Below are positions 35,245 to 48,390 of a stretch of DNA of 64,000 bases, in pieces. Under the pieces are notes generated by a model. The model did not search any database. It worked only from the letters and a program-made list of their open reading frames with translations, and was not told the origin of the DNA. Origin of the DNA: Polytrichum commune (Eukaryota > Streptophyta > Polytrichopsida > Polytrichales > Polytrichaceae). A program made the position numbers and the translations under genes. Every line of letters begins with the position of its first letter. The first letter of the stretch is position 1. The DNA lies in NCBI GenBank assembly GCA_950295325.1, contig OX485807.1:10133001-10197000 (forward strand), given 5' to 3'.

Positions 35245-35904
35245 TCAAGTGCATAACTCAGTGGTCCAACCATGCCCCGCCAATTTTCTTCTCCACTCTT
35301 GTTTCGATTCCAGCAACTCTTGTTTCACCGACTTCTTCAACGTTTTCTTTTGCTTCGGAGTAACCAATGGTTCTGATGTGGGGGAATCCACTTTGTTTCT
35401 TGCCTGTGAGATCTACAACCTGAGGAGTGAAGAAGGTGGAGGTTGCATGAAAGGCAGAACCCCAGCACAACTTAGAAGGATATGTTATTAAGAAAGGACT
35501 GCTACCAGGGAAATGTAAGAACGGAGGAAAACTTGGAACATCACTCTTACGACCAACCTCATAATTCTCTCCAACATCTTTATCCAGGTCAACAATTCTT
35601 CCTTGCAACTCCAAACCCATTGTAACAAATCACAAGATAGAGCAGCAAAATAATGGATACAAAACTTGAAGGAACATTGGCAGGGCACAGATGACATGAG
35701 AGAAACACAACGCAAGAGAACGAAGCAACGAAGTAGAACATGGATGATGGCCACAAATTCTAAGTAATCTGGTTGCACTTTTTGAATTGCTCCTTCTCTT
35801 CCAAGCACTTCCTCTGGAAGCTCCTGCAAGAGTCGCGGGTGCCACTTCGGATGACAAGTTCATTCAACAACGACTTCAACTTCCAGTTGTGTGGTGGTCG
35901 TCAT
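35245..35904 (-). CDS. Possible small gene of unknown function, two or more exons (tentative)
   Basis: The best-supported piece is a last exon at 35245-35403. It follows CTCACAG and encodes 52 residues before a stop, including the very basic stretch VTPKQKKTLKKSVKQELLES and then EWRRKLAGHGW. Its phase (0) fits an upstream exon that may end at GAG|GTTGGT near 35543 and encode GRIVDLDKDVGENYE, a coiled-coil-like segment. A first exon may start at the ATG at 35861-35863 (MNLSSEVAPATL). A 14-codon upstream frame starting at 35904 overlaps that ATG as ATGA. I do not recognise the family. The exon chain between 35600 and 35860 is not settled, and a gene remnant is possible. Confidence 0.35.
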
Positions 35905-36725
35905 GAACCCTAAACCAATCACTGCACAGAGGTGTGAGTCACTACCACCGGTGTGTTTAGGCCCTAAGGCTCAACTTTTCCGAGGTTGCTTAGTCCACAA
36001 ATTCTGACAGGTGGGATGTCTACTTTCACACGTTTACAAAGATGTGTGCACTTTCCTCTCAACAGAGTAATTGTAAGTAGCATATATATTAAACTCTGCA
36101 ATTGAATTTGGGGAGCATTTAGCATGACTTCTTTTTTATATTTGTTCTGCCACCTGTTAACACAGCCATTCATTTTTTATTGAAAGATGCAAAACTACGA
36201 AAGCAAGATTAATGATGCAATTTTTCCCAAATCAAATATTTGAACATAGGTGCAAGATATGGAATTGACATGAAACGTATAGGAGGTACATGACCATCTG
36301 GATTTCATCTTTGAATTACCTGTACTTCAGTCGGTGGGTGCTTTACTTAGTACAATGGGTGCAAGGGTTTCAGACTTGGCAATGTTGTGTTACTACAATG
36401 GTGGATCTCATAAATACTAGATAGTCAAATTTGATACTGTAGTTGATTCTAAAAACCCACAAACTTCTGACAAATTTCCAAAAAGGAGCACCACTTCTGC
36501 TTATCTGGGTTGTCAACCTCTACTTAAAAAGTAGTAGATAGAGAGCACATTATACAAAGATGTGCGCCTTATCAAGCTTGAACGATCCTGGACATCTAAG
36601 CAGCAACTCATTGCAGGCGGATAAATAGATCCATACCCCCATAAAACTACAAATACAAGTCCCATAAAATCAGTGAGGTGCTACATTGCTTGAGGTGAAA
36701 CCCAACACCTAGCTAATTTTCCCTT

Positions 36726-39700
36726 TTACAATGGCAATACAGCTCCAGTCAAAAATCGATGAGTCAAAACAGCTTCAACAGTGGGCCGGGATCGATAATC
36801 TGGGTTGAGCATAGCCTGCAAGAATTCCCAACAAAACATTAATGCGCTTCTGAATCATTGAGCCCCAAACACTTTTAGCATGTTCATACCAATTGTGTGT
36901 TTTCTCTATATACTGGATGATATGAAAACGTCATCAAATTCTTCCCAAGTCCATTCAACTATCCACCAAAAAGTTACTATATCACCTTCCACCAAAAAGT
37001 CACATCATGATGTATTCTCACATTCTACAATCTCAAAAATTCGTATGGAGGTCCAAAGGCGATTAGGAGTTAACCGGAACAGGGAAAATTAGATCTATGA
37101 AATTTAGTATATCAGAATTGCAAAACATGCCTGAAGTAGCTGCCATCCTGCGCCGTCGTCCAAATCTAAGAACTTCACTGCCTCAACCCATCGGTCATCA
37201 GCTTCACAGTACCTGCAGAGCGAAGCGAGAAATCAGTCCCTCCCGGTTTTGTTCTGTTGCCAAACTCATGTATATTTCCTAGATTTATACACCTTCAGCA
37301 AGGATAACTAGCCTTGACATGCATTTATGACCTGTAGCAGGAATATATTGTAAAGATGCCAAGCGACAAGAATACTAGCCAGTAATTTCAACACCCATGA
37401 TATTTGTAACCAGGTTGCAATTTTACTTACTCGCGGACAGCTGGGATGTCAAGCCGGAATGTGCTCTCCAGCAATCTCTGTAAAGAGATCAACCGAAACA
37501 ATTGAGAAGCTGAATGCAAACTTCACTACATTCAAGTTTCACTTCTAAGATCACCACATCCACATTAGTGGTGTATGTCTTTCCACTAGATTGTGATTAT
37601 AATGCTTGGCACTACAATGCCATATCCTTCAAATGAGGGCATACCCACCTATGCCTCACCTGACAATACATTACAGAGAGTACTACTTACAATTGCCCTC
37701 ACATTCTGCAAGCTGTTGAGGACTTTCATCAATTCTGCTTGAAATAGATAGGACTTAGCTTGCCTGCAATGAAGGACCATCAATGCTGCCTGCTTCACAA
37801 AGTGGCACAAAAACCATGTATGCAAGTAAAAGTCCACCAGCGTATCTGCACAAATGTCCACCGACTTCAACACTGTTAAATTCTAATGGCTTGCTAGAAA
37901 ACTTGCAAATAACATGAAGGACATACTCACACATGAAATTCGAAACAAGGGATGCTCCAGAATGTACTCCCCCCAAAAATACAGGGACCATGCAGTTGCT
38001 GAAAATGCTCAGTCCTGGGAAGGCTCACATGTCATCAGCAATCCCAAATGCCCTTCTTTCCATGGAAGTTCGAGCTCCTGCCATGGCAGCTCTACGCCAC
38101 AAACCTTCAGAAAGACCTGCAACTGAGGGATCAACAGCAGAATCAAGTGTTCCCGAACCCACATTGCTTGCTCGTCTTTCCCACAGCTCTTCTAAAGTGG
38201 GCCCCCCCAATTCTGGTTGACCACTGCCAACACATCACTAGGTCATTGGACATAGATTTCACTTACTTCTCATTCAGAAAGGAATAAAATAGCTAAGCAA
38301 GTCAAAGTAGAAGGAAAGGTCATTCAGATAAAAATCTCACAACCAGCAATCAGGCTGTTTGACAACAGAGAGAATTGGAGAACAGTTACTCTCGAAAGTT
38401 CTCATCATAAAATGCAGCAAAGATTACTGAAATACCTTTACTTTATAGCATTAGGCAAGTAAAAGGCAACTGGTATTGAATTACACTACATAGTCGTATT
38501 AGTGTGGGCCACAGTAATTCTGTAGAACCCACATTAATTTGTCAACCAAAGCCAAATCTCTAGTTTAAAGTTAGTGTGGATCACATTAATTGTTTTTGTG
38601 AGGAAATTGATGTGGGTGACTATTTTATTTTATGCTACATTGTCCATTGAACTGATACTCAAGGTGTTGGTGGGAAATCTCCAGGAAGATTTAGGTGAAG
38701 AGTTGGGGCCGTGGGTCTTTGTTATTTCCACCCTGACTAGACAAATTAGTGTGGCCCAAATTGTTATTTCCACATTAGTGTGATTTCCACCACACTAATC
38801 AGACTATTTAGTGTAGCTCCTAGAGGGACCAGATCACAAAACCAATAGGAGTCAAGGAAAAAGGCTGTAACTTACACGTTACCTCACATCAGTACTGAAT
38901 GCTAGATCGCGCAAGCGAGGCATCAGGTACATGGCATCTCGTTCATCTGTAGAGCTGTCCATCCATCCAATAGCACAATCAGCTTCAGGGAGAATTTTTG
39001 TATAGTATTGTCAAAGGGCAAGGAGGTTGTCTATAAACATCATGATACAACACTCCTACTTGAAGGCTGAAAACAGCTTGCTGCCAGTGAGTCCAGTGGC
39101 CCACATAAAGAATAAGAGCTGGTGCCTATTCTGACAGGAAAAGAATAAACTCACTTCACTACAACTGAGGCAGGGCCAAGGCTCTGATGAAGACGGCCCC
39201 TTGAATGCATGAAGGCTAGCCCTTCAAAAGTGCCACGAAGGAGCTTTGTGATGTAAATGAGACGCCTCAGAATTGGTCGGGTCTTGTCAAAGCGGTCCCA
39301 GAACTCCCATTCCCCAACTGCTCGGCCTTCGGTAGTTGCATCTGCTGCCATTTTCGCATACTCGACTGCTGTTACTTTTCCATCGTCCCGAAATACTAGC
39401 CACTGCCTCAGAGAACCACAAGTCAAACCTTTGCTAATATCTTGATATATATGTGCGGTTTCAATGAGAACATAGGCCTGGAGCACTCTGCAGATGTCAG
39501 CCCTTAACTGTGAGCTGCAAGGCCGAGGCTAATGAGGAAAGGCAAAAGACCAAGCCATGTACAGGTTTTAACGCATTAACGCACCTGTTCTCCTGTCCTT
39601 GTTTGAAAACCTCCATAGAGATATGAGATATTCTCTGATATATCCCCTAGTTCAGTATCCTGTAAGCAGCAAGAGCTAACTGGATTAGAAAGAGAGAGAA

Positions 39701-42132
39701 AGGAAGTTAATTGCCCAGGCCTTGATTCATCACAAGTCAATTCCAAAATATGTCCAGAATATGGGACCTCTAATGTGTAAGCTGGTTCTTGGAGGGGGAG
39801 GTTCTCCAAGTGAGAAAGAGCAATTTGTGTTGCTAAGAAGGCTGCACTTTATATACTAGGCCCTTCTTTTGCTCAAGAAATTATGCTGGTCCTTGCTCTA
39901 CAAATGTAGCTACGCTCCCAAAAGAGAAGTAGACTTTACTGGTGGAATATTGGTGAACTAAAGGCCTCCTGGGTATTGCTCTGTAAGAGACCTCCCCCTA
40001 AACCATATGATGAAAAGAATGCACTCATTGTTGGGACACAGAAAATTCTTTTGAAAGAAAGATAAGACATCTTAAAGAAGTGACCCAGAACAGGTCCAAA
40101 TTTCTTAATGCCCTCATGAATATAATCTATGCATAAGAGTGTCCATTAGATGGCAGTCTGACTTGAAGAGCGGCGTGGGTGGCGAGCTCATTAGCAGCCA
40201 TGGTGTCTGCTTCACTGCCTCGGGTTGCCATAGCTGGATATGCCTGTCATGCCATCATAACATTCATAACAATGCTCCCTTTCTATTCTAGTTTCAAGAT
40301 AAATGTCCAAGAATCAAGGTCCGTCTATCAAGGTTCAATTGAAACGGTGAGCCCCAAATGGGATCCTTCTTAGGTTATTCACATTACCTAAAAACTATTC
40401 CATTTGTGCAACAGGCTACTCAAGAATGATATGATACATCCATAGCTAATACGATGCACAAGTTGGAATACAAATTCTGGAGCATTCTAACAATCACAAA
40501 CTTTGCAGTGTAGGTACATAAGAACTAGGCACCTTGAGTATCACACGGGTGCCCATGCGATCACCCCTTGCTATGCGCCCTGCATACAACCTGCATGGAA
40601 ACTGGCATCCTCCTCTGTTACCACCACATTCACCACCAGCCACACTAGAAAACCCCAAACATACACTCTCATGCTATCGTACTTAGTTGTTGAGTAGAGA
40701 ATTCAAACTTTCAAAAAACCCGTAAATCCCAATTTGAGCTTTCATGAAATCCTCAGTAGACTATCTACAGTCACCAGATGCAGAGAGATGTTGATCACCT
40801 TGTCTGCACTCCCCCTTCACCAACCTCCTGCCCTGCCATCCGTTGCACATCTCTTTCATCCATGCCTGATGGCGCATTTTCTCCCAAAATGGGCCCTAAC
40901 ATGCTCCCTGGCTGTGGAGGAGCGAAACTGCAACAATTTAATATCCTCTAATTAGCACCCATGAAATGTGTCACTGCCAATTCAGCATCTTATATGGCCA
41001 AATGATGCAATGTGCTGCCACAGAGAAATAGAGGGGCCCAATGTGAGATAATGTTTATTTTCCCAATGGCGCACTAGAAGTTGAGAAATAAGACAATCTC
41101 CTATCAAATTGTAAGTTCCTTTACCCGGTGATTCACCACACACACGAAAGAGGACGCAGTCACTTGCAGGCGAACTTGAACCGACGCGTTGATAGTAGTT
41201 GCTCATAATGGGCAAGGAAACTATCTCCAATATAGATAAGCCACCACAACACTTACACGCAGCTTGAGGATGGAAGGCGGGACTGCATCTAAACTTAGAC
41301 GCTTGAGAAATATGCAAGGCCATTGTGTGCACACTTATAATAAGAGAGCGTGACCACTACCAGCATATGAGTCCTAGGCAATTTTCATAAGTCGCTGAAA
41401 GAAAAATGCAAACCTACCACGATGATAGATTTGCAGATTTTCATGTTTCCAATGGCGTAGGACAAGTTTTCAGTGACGCGACGCAGGTCCGTAGAACAAG
41501 TTTCCAGCGATGCGACTCAGGTCGATTGCTCAAGACGCGCATGCTTGTAGAGAACCTCTGTCAACAAGAGCACTTCTCTTTTTCCCCTAGTGCCATCATC
41601 ACAAAATTTGCACTCGAGCCATGTCGCTGGGGGATACTTGAACTCTGTCATGATAATGACATGTGGATCCCCTTGGTTTTTATTTCCTTTCGTTAAAATT
41701 TTAAAGGTTTCGATAGGGAAGCCATCAATCAAACGATCAAAAAAATAAAAATAAAACAAAGATAGGGGAGTGCAAGATTTTGACAATGAGCGAGTGACCC
41801 CACCTCTTGACATTCATGTAGCCCTGTGTACCCAGCAGGCGCTCCACGGAGAAGTCGTCAGACGAGAACATCTCAATCTGGGCCTCCACCCCCTTCCTTC
41901 GCCTCCTCCTTCTACTTCCATTACCCGTGGGCCTAACCCCTCTGCTTAAATTGCTCACATTCCATCCAAACGCGGCCGTGAACGAGAGCTGCCTGGACAC
42001 TGCACACGGAGAGGATAAGCAACATGGGGGGGCCATGTGGGAAGAAGCCAAGAATACCACACCTCCCATGGCTCCATTCGCATTCGCTCGGACCCCACCA
42101 TGCGAAGAAGCCAGTAATCCCTTGTGCATCAT
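36726..42132 (-). CDS. Plastid-type protein kinase-like protein without HRD/DFG motifs, twelve exons, complete
   Basis: Minus-strand exons: 41804-42132, 40799-40927, 40533-40590, 40163-40243, 39585-39659, 39155-39507, 38883-38954, 38029-38223, 37764-37845, 37431-37477, 37131-37212 and 36726-36815. They total 1593 bases, 530 residues, all in phase. The N-terminus is rich in Ser/Ala/Arg, low in acids and fits a plastid transit peptide (first ~80 residues). The segment LYAGRIARGDRMGTRVILK (154-172) looks like a nucleotide-loop region with the VAIK-type Lys. The catalytic loop position reads RLHQSLGPASVVV (329-341), not HRDLKPxN, and the DFG position reads RDLAFS (357-362). The C-lobe ends in NPDYRSRPTVEAVLTHRF. 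From memory this matches a conserved plant chloroplast kinase-like family of unknown activity. Two introns appear to start with GC (after 37764 and after 37131). A MITE lies in the intron between 38224 and 38882. Confidence 0.85.
38481..38815. mobile_element. MITE-like element, family M1, copy 2 (intronic)
   Basis: The ends TACACTACATAG and CTATTTAGTGTA are near-perfect inverted repeats. TTAGTGTGGGCC, GTGTGGATCACATTAATT and CCACACTAATCAGACTATTTAGTGTA-like blocks match family M1 at 13091-13466. It sits wholly inside an intron of the kinase-like gene, with no coding capacity. Confidence 0.65.
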
Positions 42133-42173
42133 GGCTGGTAGGAGGCAATGCGGAAGGAAGGAAGGAAGGAATC

Positions 42174-42194
42174 TCTCTCTCTCTCTCTCTGCGG
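42174..42194. repeat. (TC)n microsatellite in the 5' leader of the kinase-like gene
   Basis: About ten TC units (GA on the gene strand), 40-60 bases upstream of the ATG at 42130-42132. GA-rich leaders are common in plant genes. Confidence 0.8.
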
Positions 42195-42399
42195 CTGTCT
42201 TGAAGGTCGGCTGCTGGCTATGGCCGAAGAAGGGAAGGAAGAAATGAATGTGTGATTTGGAATGCTCCAAGCATCCAATTCAGCAAAGTTCTGAAATCTT
42301 TCGATATGCCATCTTGTAAGTTTGTGAGTGTGGGTTCAATTCTTCCGCATGCATCAATATGAAATGCATGATTCTTGGGCATGGCAGCAGCTGCCAGAT

Positions 42400-43067
42400 G
42401 GAAACTCCAGGTGTTGGTGGATAAGGCGAGTGACGGAGGCGCGGACGGAGGAAGACGGGTCTCGGCGGGCCACCCGAGGAATCACCGGTCCACTTGTGCC
42501 CGTCAAGTGTCCGTCAATTCAGATCCGGCCCAAACCACATGACCGGAAGACAAAGGAGGTCACTTGCCACTAGGGCAACATAAAGCAAAGTGTCCAATGA
42601 ACACTAAATGTACACCTAATATTATTTTTGTCATTCCTTGTAAAAGAAAATTGCACAATATAGATTTACAATGTTGTAATTAGTGTCACTTACTAAGTGA
42701 TTTTTCATTCAAATTTTAATCATTCATGACAATAGGATACAGAATATACCAAAAGTGGATGAACAATAAGTTAGGATGATGGTATTTGTAAACTTAAATA
42801 TGAAGAAGTGCCATTAGAAAAACTACCATAGTGACATAAAATACCATATGACTCTAAATACAATATTTAATGTAGTGCCATTCTTTTGTCATGTCGATTG
42901 TCTTTTTGCCACATAAGTATTACAAATCCCAAACTAGACCAAAAAAATATTAATTAGTCATTGAAGTCACACTATTGTCCTCACTCTCATGTGGTAGCTA
43001 TTGGCCCCTCTCAACCAATGAGAAGTCTCCCTATCAAAAACTTCCTTCATGTGGTTTGGGCCTCAAG
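42400..43067. other. Intergenic, no gene seen
   Basis: A moderately GC-rich patch at 42400-42560 is probably the promoter of the kinase-like gene; AT-rich DNA follows. No supportable ORF. Confidence 0.4.
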
Positions 43068-43606
43068 CTTAACCCCTAAATGTCCAAGAAGTCACAAAAG
43101 TGGTTGCGAGCATTTTTCAAAGATATTTCTCTCAAGGCAAACTTTTCTTTTTTCTTGCACCTTGACATAGTAAAGTTATGCACCGTCTTAAGCAAACAAA
43201 TCAAAATTTTATATCAATGACTTTAAGATGTGGACCTTGAAGTGGTTGGAACCCTAAATTTTTTTCTTTGTTGCAAAATTAGCTAATATGGTAAAGTAAT
43301 GATGTCACTGACATGAATATTTTTGGTTTTTCCCACCAAATTTCGTAACTCAAAGTTTTAGCCAATCGCATCAAAGATCAAGTGATTTTGGTACATTTTG
43401 GTACTCTCTAAAGGAAAATGCTTGTAAAATGATTTGGTGGAGACCAAGGAAAAAGATCCATATTCTAACCCCACAGATGTGAATTAAAATTGACTCCCTA
43501 ATACTTTCTCTTGTATGCCAACACAAAACAAAGTTTCTAATTCATACTTTATAGTACATCTTTTTTTCAAGCTACCCCCCCCCCCCCTGCGCTTTTAGGG
43601 GTTAAG
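43068..43606. mobile_element. MITE-like element, family M3, copy 2
   Basis: CTTAACCCCTAAA at the left and TTTAGGGGTTAAG at the right are exact inverted repeats of 13 bases. The interior matches the intronic copy at 30052-30543. A run of about 14 Cs (43575-43587) lies near the right end. No ORF. Confidence 0.65.
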
Positions 43607-44485
43607 ATTCTCTCTCAATCTTGGCTTGGGATCGTTGAGATGTATTGTGATTTTTATAAATAAAATTTCATCTTTTGATGTTAGAAAATAAAAATAATCT
43701 AAATGTAAGATGAAGACCAATTGTATTGATTAAGGAAGGAAGAGCCTAGAGATAAAATCGCCTCATTGGTGTCTATAGTGGCTTACTAAGTGATAGCATG
43801 TGCTAGGGGCAAACCCAATTTTTGGACGATTGTTTTGTCACTGAATTGAAACTTAATAAAGGTTGATGTAGTTCATCTTTACTCCCTAGGTGTTCACATG
43901 CAATTTCCAAGTGGGTCTCATCCAATGTAGGAGCTAGACATGATGGCAAGATTTAAGGTGGTTTTTTTGTTTGTTTTTTTTTTCTATAAAGAAATTTAGG
44001 AGTAGGGAGAATCTGATTTTTCTTTTTATGATTTTGTTAATTCTGACCTTTCCACATAGGCAAGGTGGAGACGCCCATGTGATTGTATTGTATTTTTCTA
44101 CACACAATTTGGTCAGATTTGTTTGGGATCGTTAAGGTCTAAAGTGTCATTCAACCACCTACTTTTGGGTGGAAAATGGTTCAATGTTGTCCTAAAACAA
44201 ACACTTCTAGTAGTATTCTAGAGATATATATGACGGTTTAATAACCAACCGGGATACCTAAAAAGTCAATGCTCAACATTCAATCAACACTAAACACTTT
44301 AGATAAACATTTGCACTTTGAATATTTGTTATAGATTATGTCATTTGAATCTCATTCTTGTGACATTAGACTTGTACAAGCTTTCTTGACTAACATGATT
44401 TTTTCCCCTAGATTTATTGCACATCAAAGAGGCCAAATCTCTTGAAAGTACTATGTAAGCAACTTTGGCAAATCACAAAGACTAA
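43607..44485. other. Intergenic, no gene seen
   Basis: AT-rich sequence without supportable ORFs or paired ends. Confidence 0.4.
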
Positions 44486-44640
44486 TCAGGGGTTTATCCA
44501 CTCAACGAGGCAGTGTAAGAAGTGATCCATAAAAGGAGGACAACACCTTCATTTGATAGAAGATCATCACCCGCAACAAGGTTGTTTAAGTGATGATTCT
44601 CACTTAGCAATCCAACATCAATCGACCTTCCTCGTGGAAA
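44486..44640 (+). repeat. Dispersed repeat R3, copy 3
   Basis: Resembles 24486-24660 (CCACTCA, AGTGTAAGAAG, CAACACCTTCATT, CAACAAGGTTG) and the inverted copy at 10490-10715. No ORF. Confidence 0.45.
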
Positions 44641-46136
44641 GTAAAAGGCTCTTCCCTTAAGACGACTTTGCAAAATTTTGTACATTGCACATAAATTTAT
44701 CATTTTTACCTTTTTATTTATATACTTTGTATAGATTTGGTAATCTATGGATTTTGTTTGAAAATTTTCGAACCTATCTAACCTGCCTGAAATAGCAAAA
44801 GTTTCATAAGGCGCCGCTTTAAGGCCTCAATACCTTAATGGGCTCGTCAAGATTACGTCAACATAGATTGCACAGGTGGTGGGTATGTCACACTTCACTA
44901 TGACACAAAGCACAATCTGAGCTCTCACTGAGCGTTTTATTCCTTCCACTAAGTCTTGTGATTTTGGTTACCTTCTTGTTCATGATGTTTCCATCCAACA
45001 TGGAAATTAGCTTTTGGCACTCAAAATGTTGAACCAGATAGCACCCTACGGTGAACAGTAATCAAGTGTGAAACATTCTGGCAATACCAGATGTGCCCAT
45101 TCTATGCACATTTAGGGGTAGAATTTGTCGAGAAGTATCTCATATGTACAATCTGGTAAAAATATAGATTGAAGTTCTTTTTCCTTGATTGCAACAGATT
45201 TTGCAAACCGTGACAGCTTGCCATCTGCAGTGCACACAGCACGAATCACAACTGTTGTGTGCACCATTGCATTTTGCTAGATAAATATTGCTTACTTTTC
45301 TAAAGATATGTGAATTATTTTGATTAATTGACAAGTTATGTTACACTTTGGATATCTATTCAGTGCACCAATTTACATGACCTCAATATAGCCTGCAAAG
45401 CAACCTTGTATAGCTTTCTTTATTTCATAAGTTCTGGAAATATAAGACAGTATAAAACTGTAGACAGACCCTTGATATAGTTAAGATGATGAAACTTCTG
45501 AAACTTTTCCAGATCAATTACTGGAAACTGTTGCCATAATTCAGGCAGCAAGTCATGAATAACTTATCTGAGATTATTAAGACTACCTGTGCAGTGCAGG
45601 TACAGGACAAAATCAGGGTACACATTGTGCATGCATTTGCAGTATGATCTTCTCATATACAGTACATAATTCCGCACATTTACTCAAATTAACTGCGCTA
45701 TATGTTCCAAGTCAAGAAGTTAAATGTTCTCTTCATGACTGCCGGTTGGGGAAGGATTAAATCTAAAAATATATATACGGAATGCCCAGACAATACCAGA
45801 GATGAACCATACTCGGCACAGGTGATGATGATGATCTTACCATATGGAGTTTCAAATTGAAATCTCTTAAGAGTATATATTGACCACTTCCGCGGGATCA
45901 TAGAATCAATGAAATTTTACTTCACACCACCACCATGTTCAAGTTCTAATGTACAACTTCACAAGTAGAATACAAGGAATCCTGACATTTGTGAACACCA
46001 TGTGAAGGCTGATGCCACCTGAATCCATAAGGAGATTGTTTGTCGATTGGATGCTGATACCTACCTCATCTATTACACCTTCCAAATAACTTAAATTTCT
46101 TGAAGCAAACATTAAAATATACTGAACGCCCTCTTC
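44641..46136. other. Intergenic and LEA_2 gene 3' flank
   Basis: No supportable ORF. The last few hundred bases should be the 3' UTR of the minus-strand LEA_2 gene. Confidence 0.4.
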
Positions 46137-48390
46137 TCAAGCTGTTGTTTCAAGCTGCGGTGCCATCCCCAGCTCCATCTCCACTCTGTTGTCTTGATCC
46201 AACACATTGAGGAAAACGGGGTCTACCTTGATGTCGCTGTTCACTTTGACCTATAAAAGCACAACACACCAACAAATGGATGAATATACAGATGATTAAT
46301 GGAAAATTTACATCGAACCCTTTCTACTACACCTTTACTATTAAATAATTTATTACGAATAGATAGTATGCACTTCATTGAACATGAAAAAACTTTCATA
46401 GTAACAAGTCACATTCTTTGTATGATTGATAATTCACACGAATAGACTGATAGTGTTTGTCTAGACTTGTGTCTACGTTGTCAGAATTTCTGGACCCTAC
46501 AAATTGCAGTGCTGCACAGGTGTTTCACGTCTTTCCACTTGTAAATACCAAAGAGATAGTCTGACGTTGTTTTGGCAGCGTCAGAATATCAAGAGAATAT
46601 ATGCTATGGTAAGTTGCAATACTTTTCGAGTATTGGGATAAATTGAACTTACTTACCTTCAAACAATCAGGTGGTTTTATCTAGCTACACAGTGCACAAG
46701 TTTTCCTGAGTCATTCTCAGGACCAGTTTGCTGCTTTGCAGACACATGAAGAGATATTGACAAACAAACAAAGTAATTATATAAAAACTCCCTGATTTCG
46801 CCCCATCATTCCCAGCAGCATAGTTCAGCAGGAAAAGGACTGGCAATATTAGGGCTAAATCCAGATGGAAATCACAGATGGAAATATGCAAGAATTGACA
46901 TACTTCAAAGTGATGCTTGAGCTTCCAAACTACAGCATCACCGGCAATTGTCACGACCGAGTTCATCACCATCTCGCGCTTCGTTACATCCTGGAACAGG
47001 TCCTTCACATGGTTTGTCATTTTGAGACCATCTAGCTTAGCTGGAACTTCGATCACCTGTTCACTACGCGCCTCTTGACTACCTGCTTTCACCTGAACAA
47101 TGGAAACAGAAAGGAAACCGTATGTCATCATAATAAGAAAGGTGTAAGTAGATATCATCCTAAGGAGCGAACATTCGCTTATAGACCTGAAACTGCATCA
47201 ATGTACTGACAAAGCTCAAATTATAGAAGATTCATGAGTTCAAAGTGAATCGTCTTCAGAATGCCGAGGTCTCCATAAGGTTAAATTCATCTCGGTGAGT
47301 ATACCCTTGTCAAAGAAATCCATTGTGTACCAGAGTGAAAGCCCCGCTTGACATACTTGATTAAGTGGTGGTCCAAATTAGGTCGTACCCTAATGGCAGG
47401 AGACTCACAATTAAGTTACTTATTCAAGTTGCTTGTTCGTACGCAAAACGAAAAACCCTTCCTGGACGCAGTGGATATTGTAGAGTCGTTCGCAATGCAG
47501 GACACAAAATTACACTTTCCAGATACTACCTGTTAAATCTTTTCACCCAAACAAACAAAATGCGTCTCCCTAATCACTCAACAACGTGATGTAGACATCA
47601 TCGTCAGTAAAATGTTCGTGACCGTGCATTAGCTCCATATCCGACTAAATTGGAGGCACTAATCAAGAGCGATTCGTCAACCCACCAACATTACAGATTA
47701 CAGATTTTTTAGGGTTCCCAGTATAGTTCAGAGCATCCGGAACATGCTGCAAGTTGAAATCACAATAACATGCAGGACAAAAATATACAACTTCCAGATC
47801 CCACCCTTCAAATTCAGTCACTGTCAAACACGAAAATGCGGATGTCTCCTTAATCCACCAACAACGTTATATAGACCTCATCATCGTAAGTAACAAGTTT
47901 GTGAGCATGCATTACCTCCATATCCGAATGGACTAAATTTGAGGCACTAATCAAAAGCGATTCGTCAACAAAGCAACACCACGAATCATGCAGATTTTAG
48001 GGTCATCAATGGAGTTCAGAGCATCCTCGAAATGCTCCAAGTTGATGAAACCATGAAAACAGAAATGCAAGCACTCTTCTTCTTCTTATCTTGGCAGAGA
48101 GAGAAGGAGCTTACAGTCGCTTGACCCATGAGAGTGCCCCGATAGAAAATGTCCATAGTGGTGCTGGTGTACTGGATAGGCGTGACATTAGGGTTGATGA
48201 CCTTGATTTTAAGCGTCAAAGCCACATCCACCACAGCATACGGGATCATCGACTCTGTGGCCCAGTTCAATTTAAACCCACTTATGTCGATCGACACAAC
48301 CTCGAATATCGGGTCCCGAGGTCTGATTTGCCACAACGCCCATCCCGCACTCCCGATACCAACTGCCCCCACTGCCCCCAGGAGTGCCAT
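46137..48390 (-). CDS. LEA_2-domain protein with N-terminal membrane anchor, three exons
   Basis: Exons 48115-48390, 46904-47092 and 46137-46250 (minus) join in phase 0 and encode 192 residues. The ATG at 48388-48390 is chosen; a TTG further up is not supported. Residues 1-20 are a hydrophobic anchor (MALLGAVGAVGIGSAGWALW), followed by QIRPRDPIFEVVSIDISGFK. The rest fits the LEA_2/WHy beta-sandwich: LKIKVINPNVTPIQYTSTTMDIFYRGTLMG, a middle with EVPAKLDGLKM, and a final strand NSDIKVDPVFLNVL. LEA_2 proteins include NDR1/HIN1-like and LEA14-like members linked to drought and defence; they are thought to act at membranes. The exact role here is unknown. The splice sites are regular (GTAAGC, GTATGT donors). 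ABRE and CE3-like motifs lie about 440-470 bases upstream. Confidence 0.85.

Noticed and set aside
40982-41332. Minus-strand 116-codon frame within the kinase-like gene
   Set aside because: The exon at 41804-42132 joins the exon ending at 40927 directly in phase, so this lies in an intron.
41517-41813. Minus-strand 98-codon frame
   Set aside because: Mostly intronic read-through after the donor at 41803.
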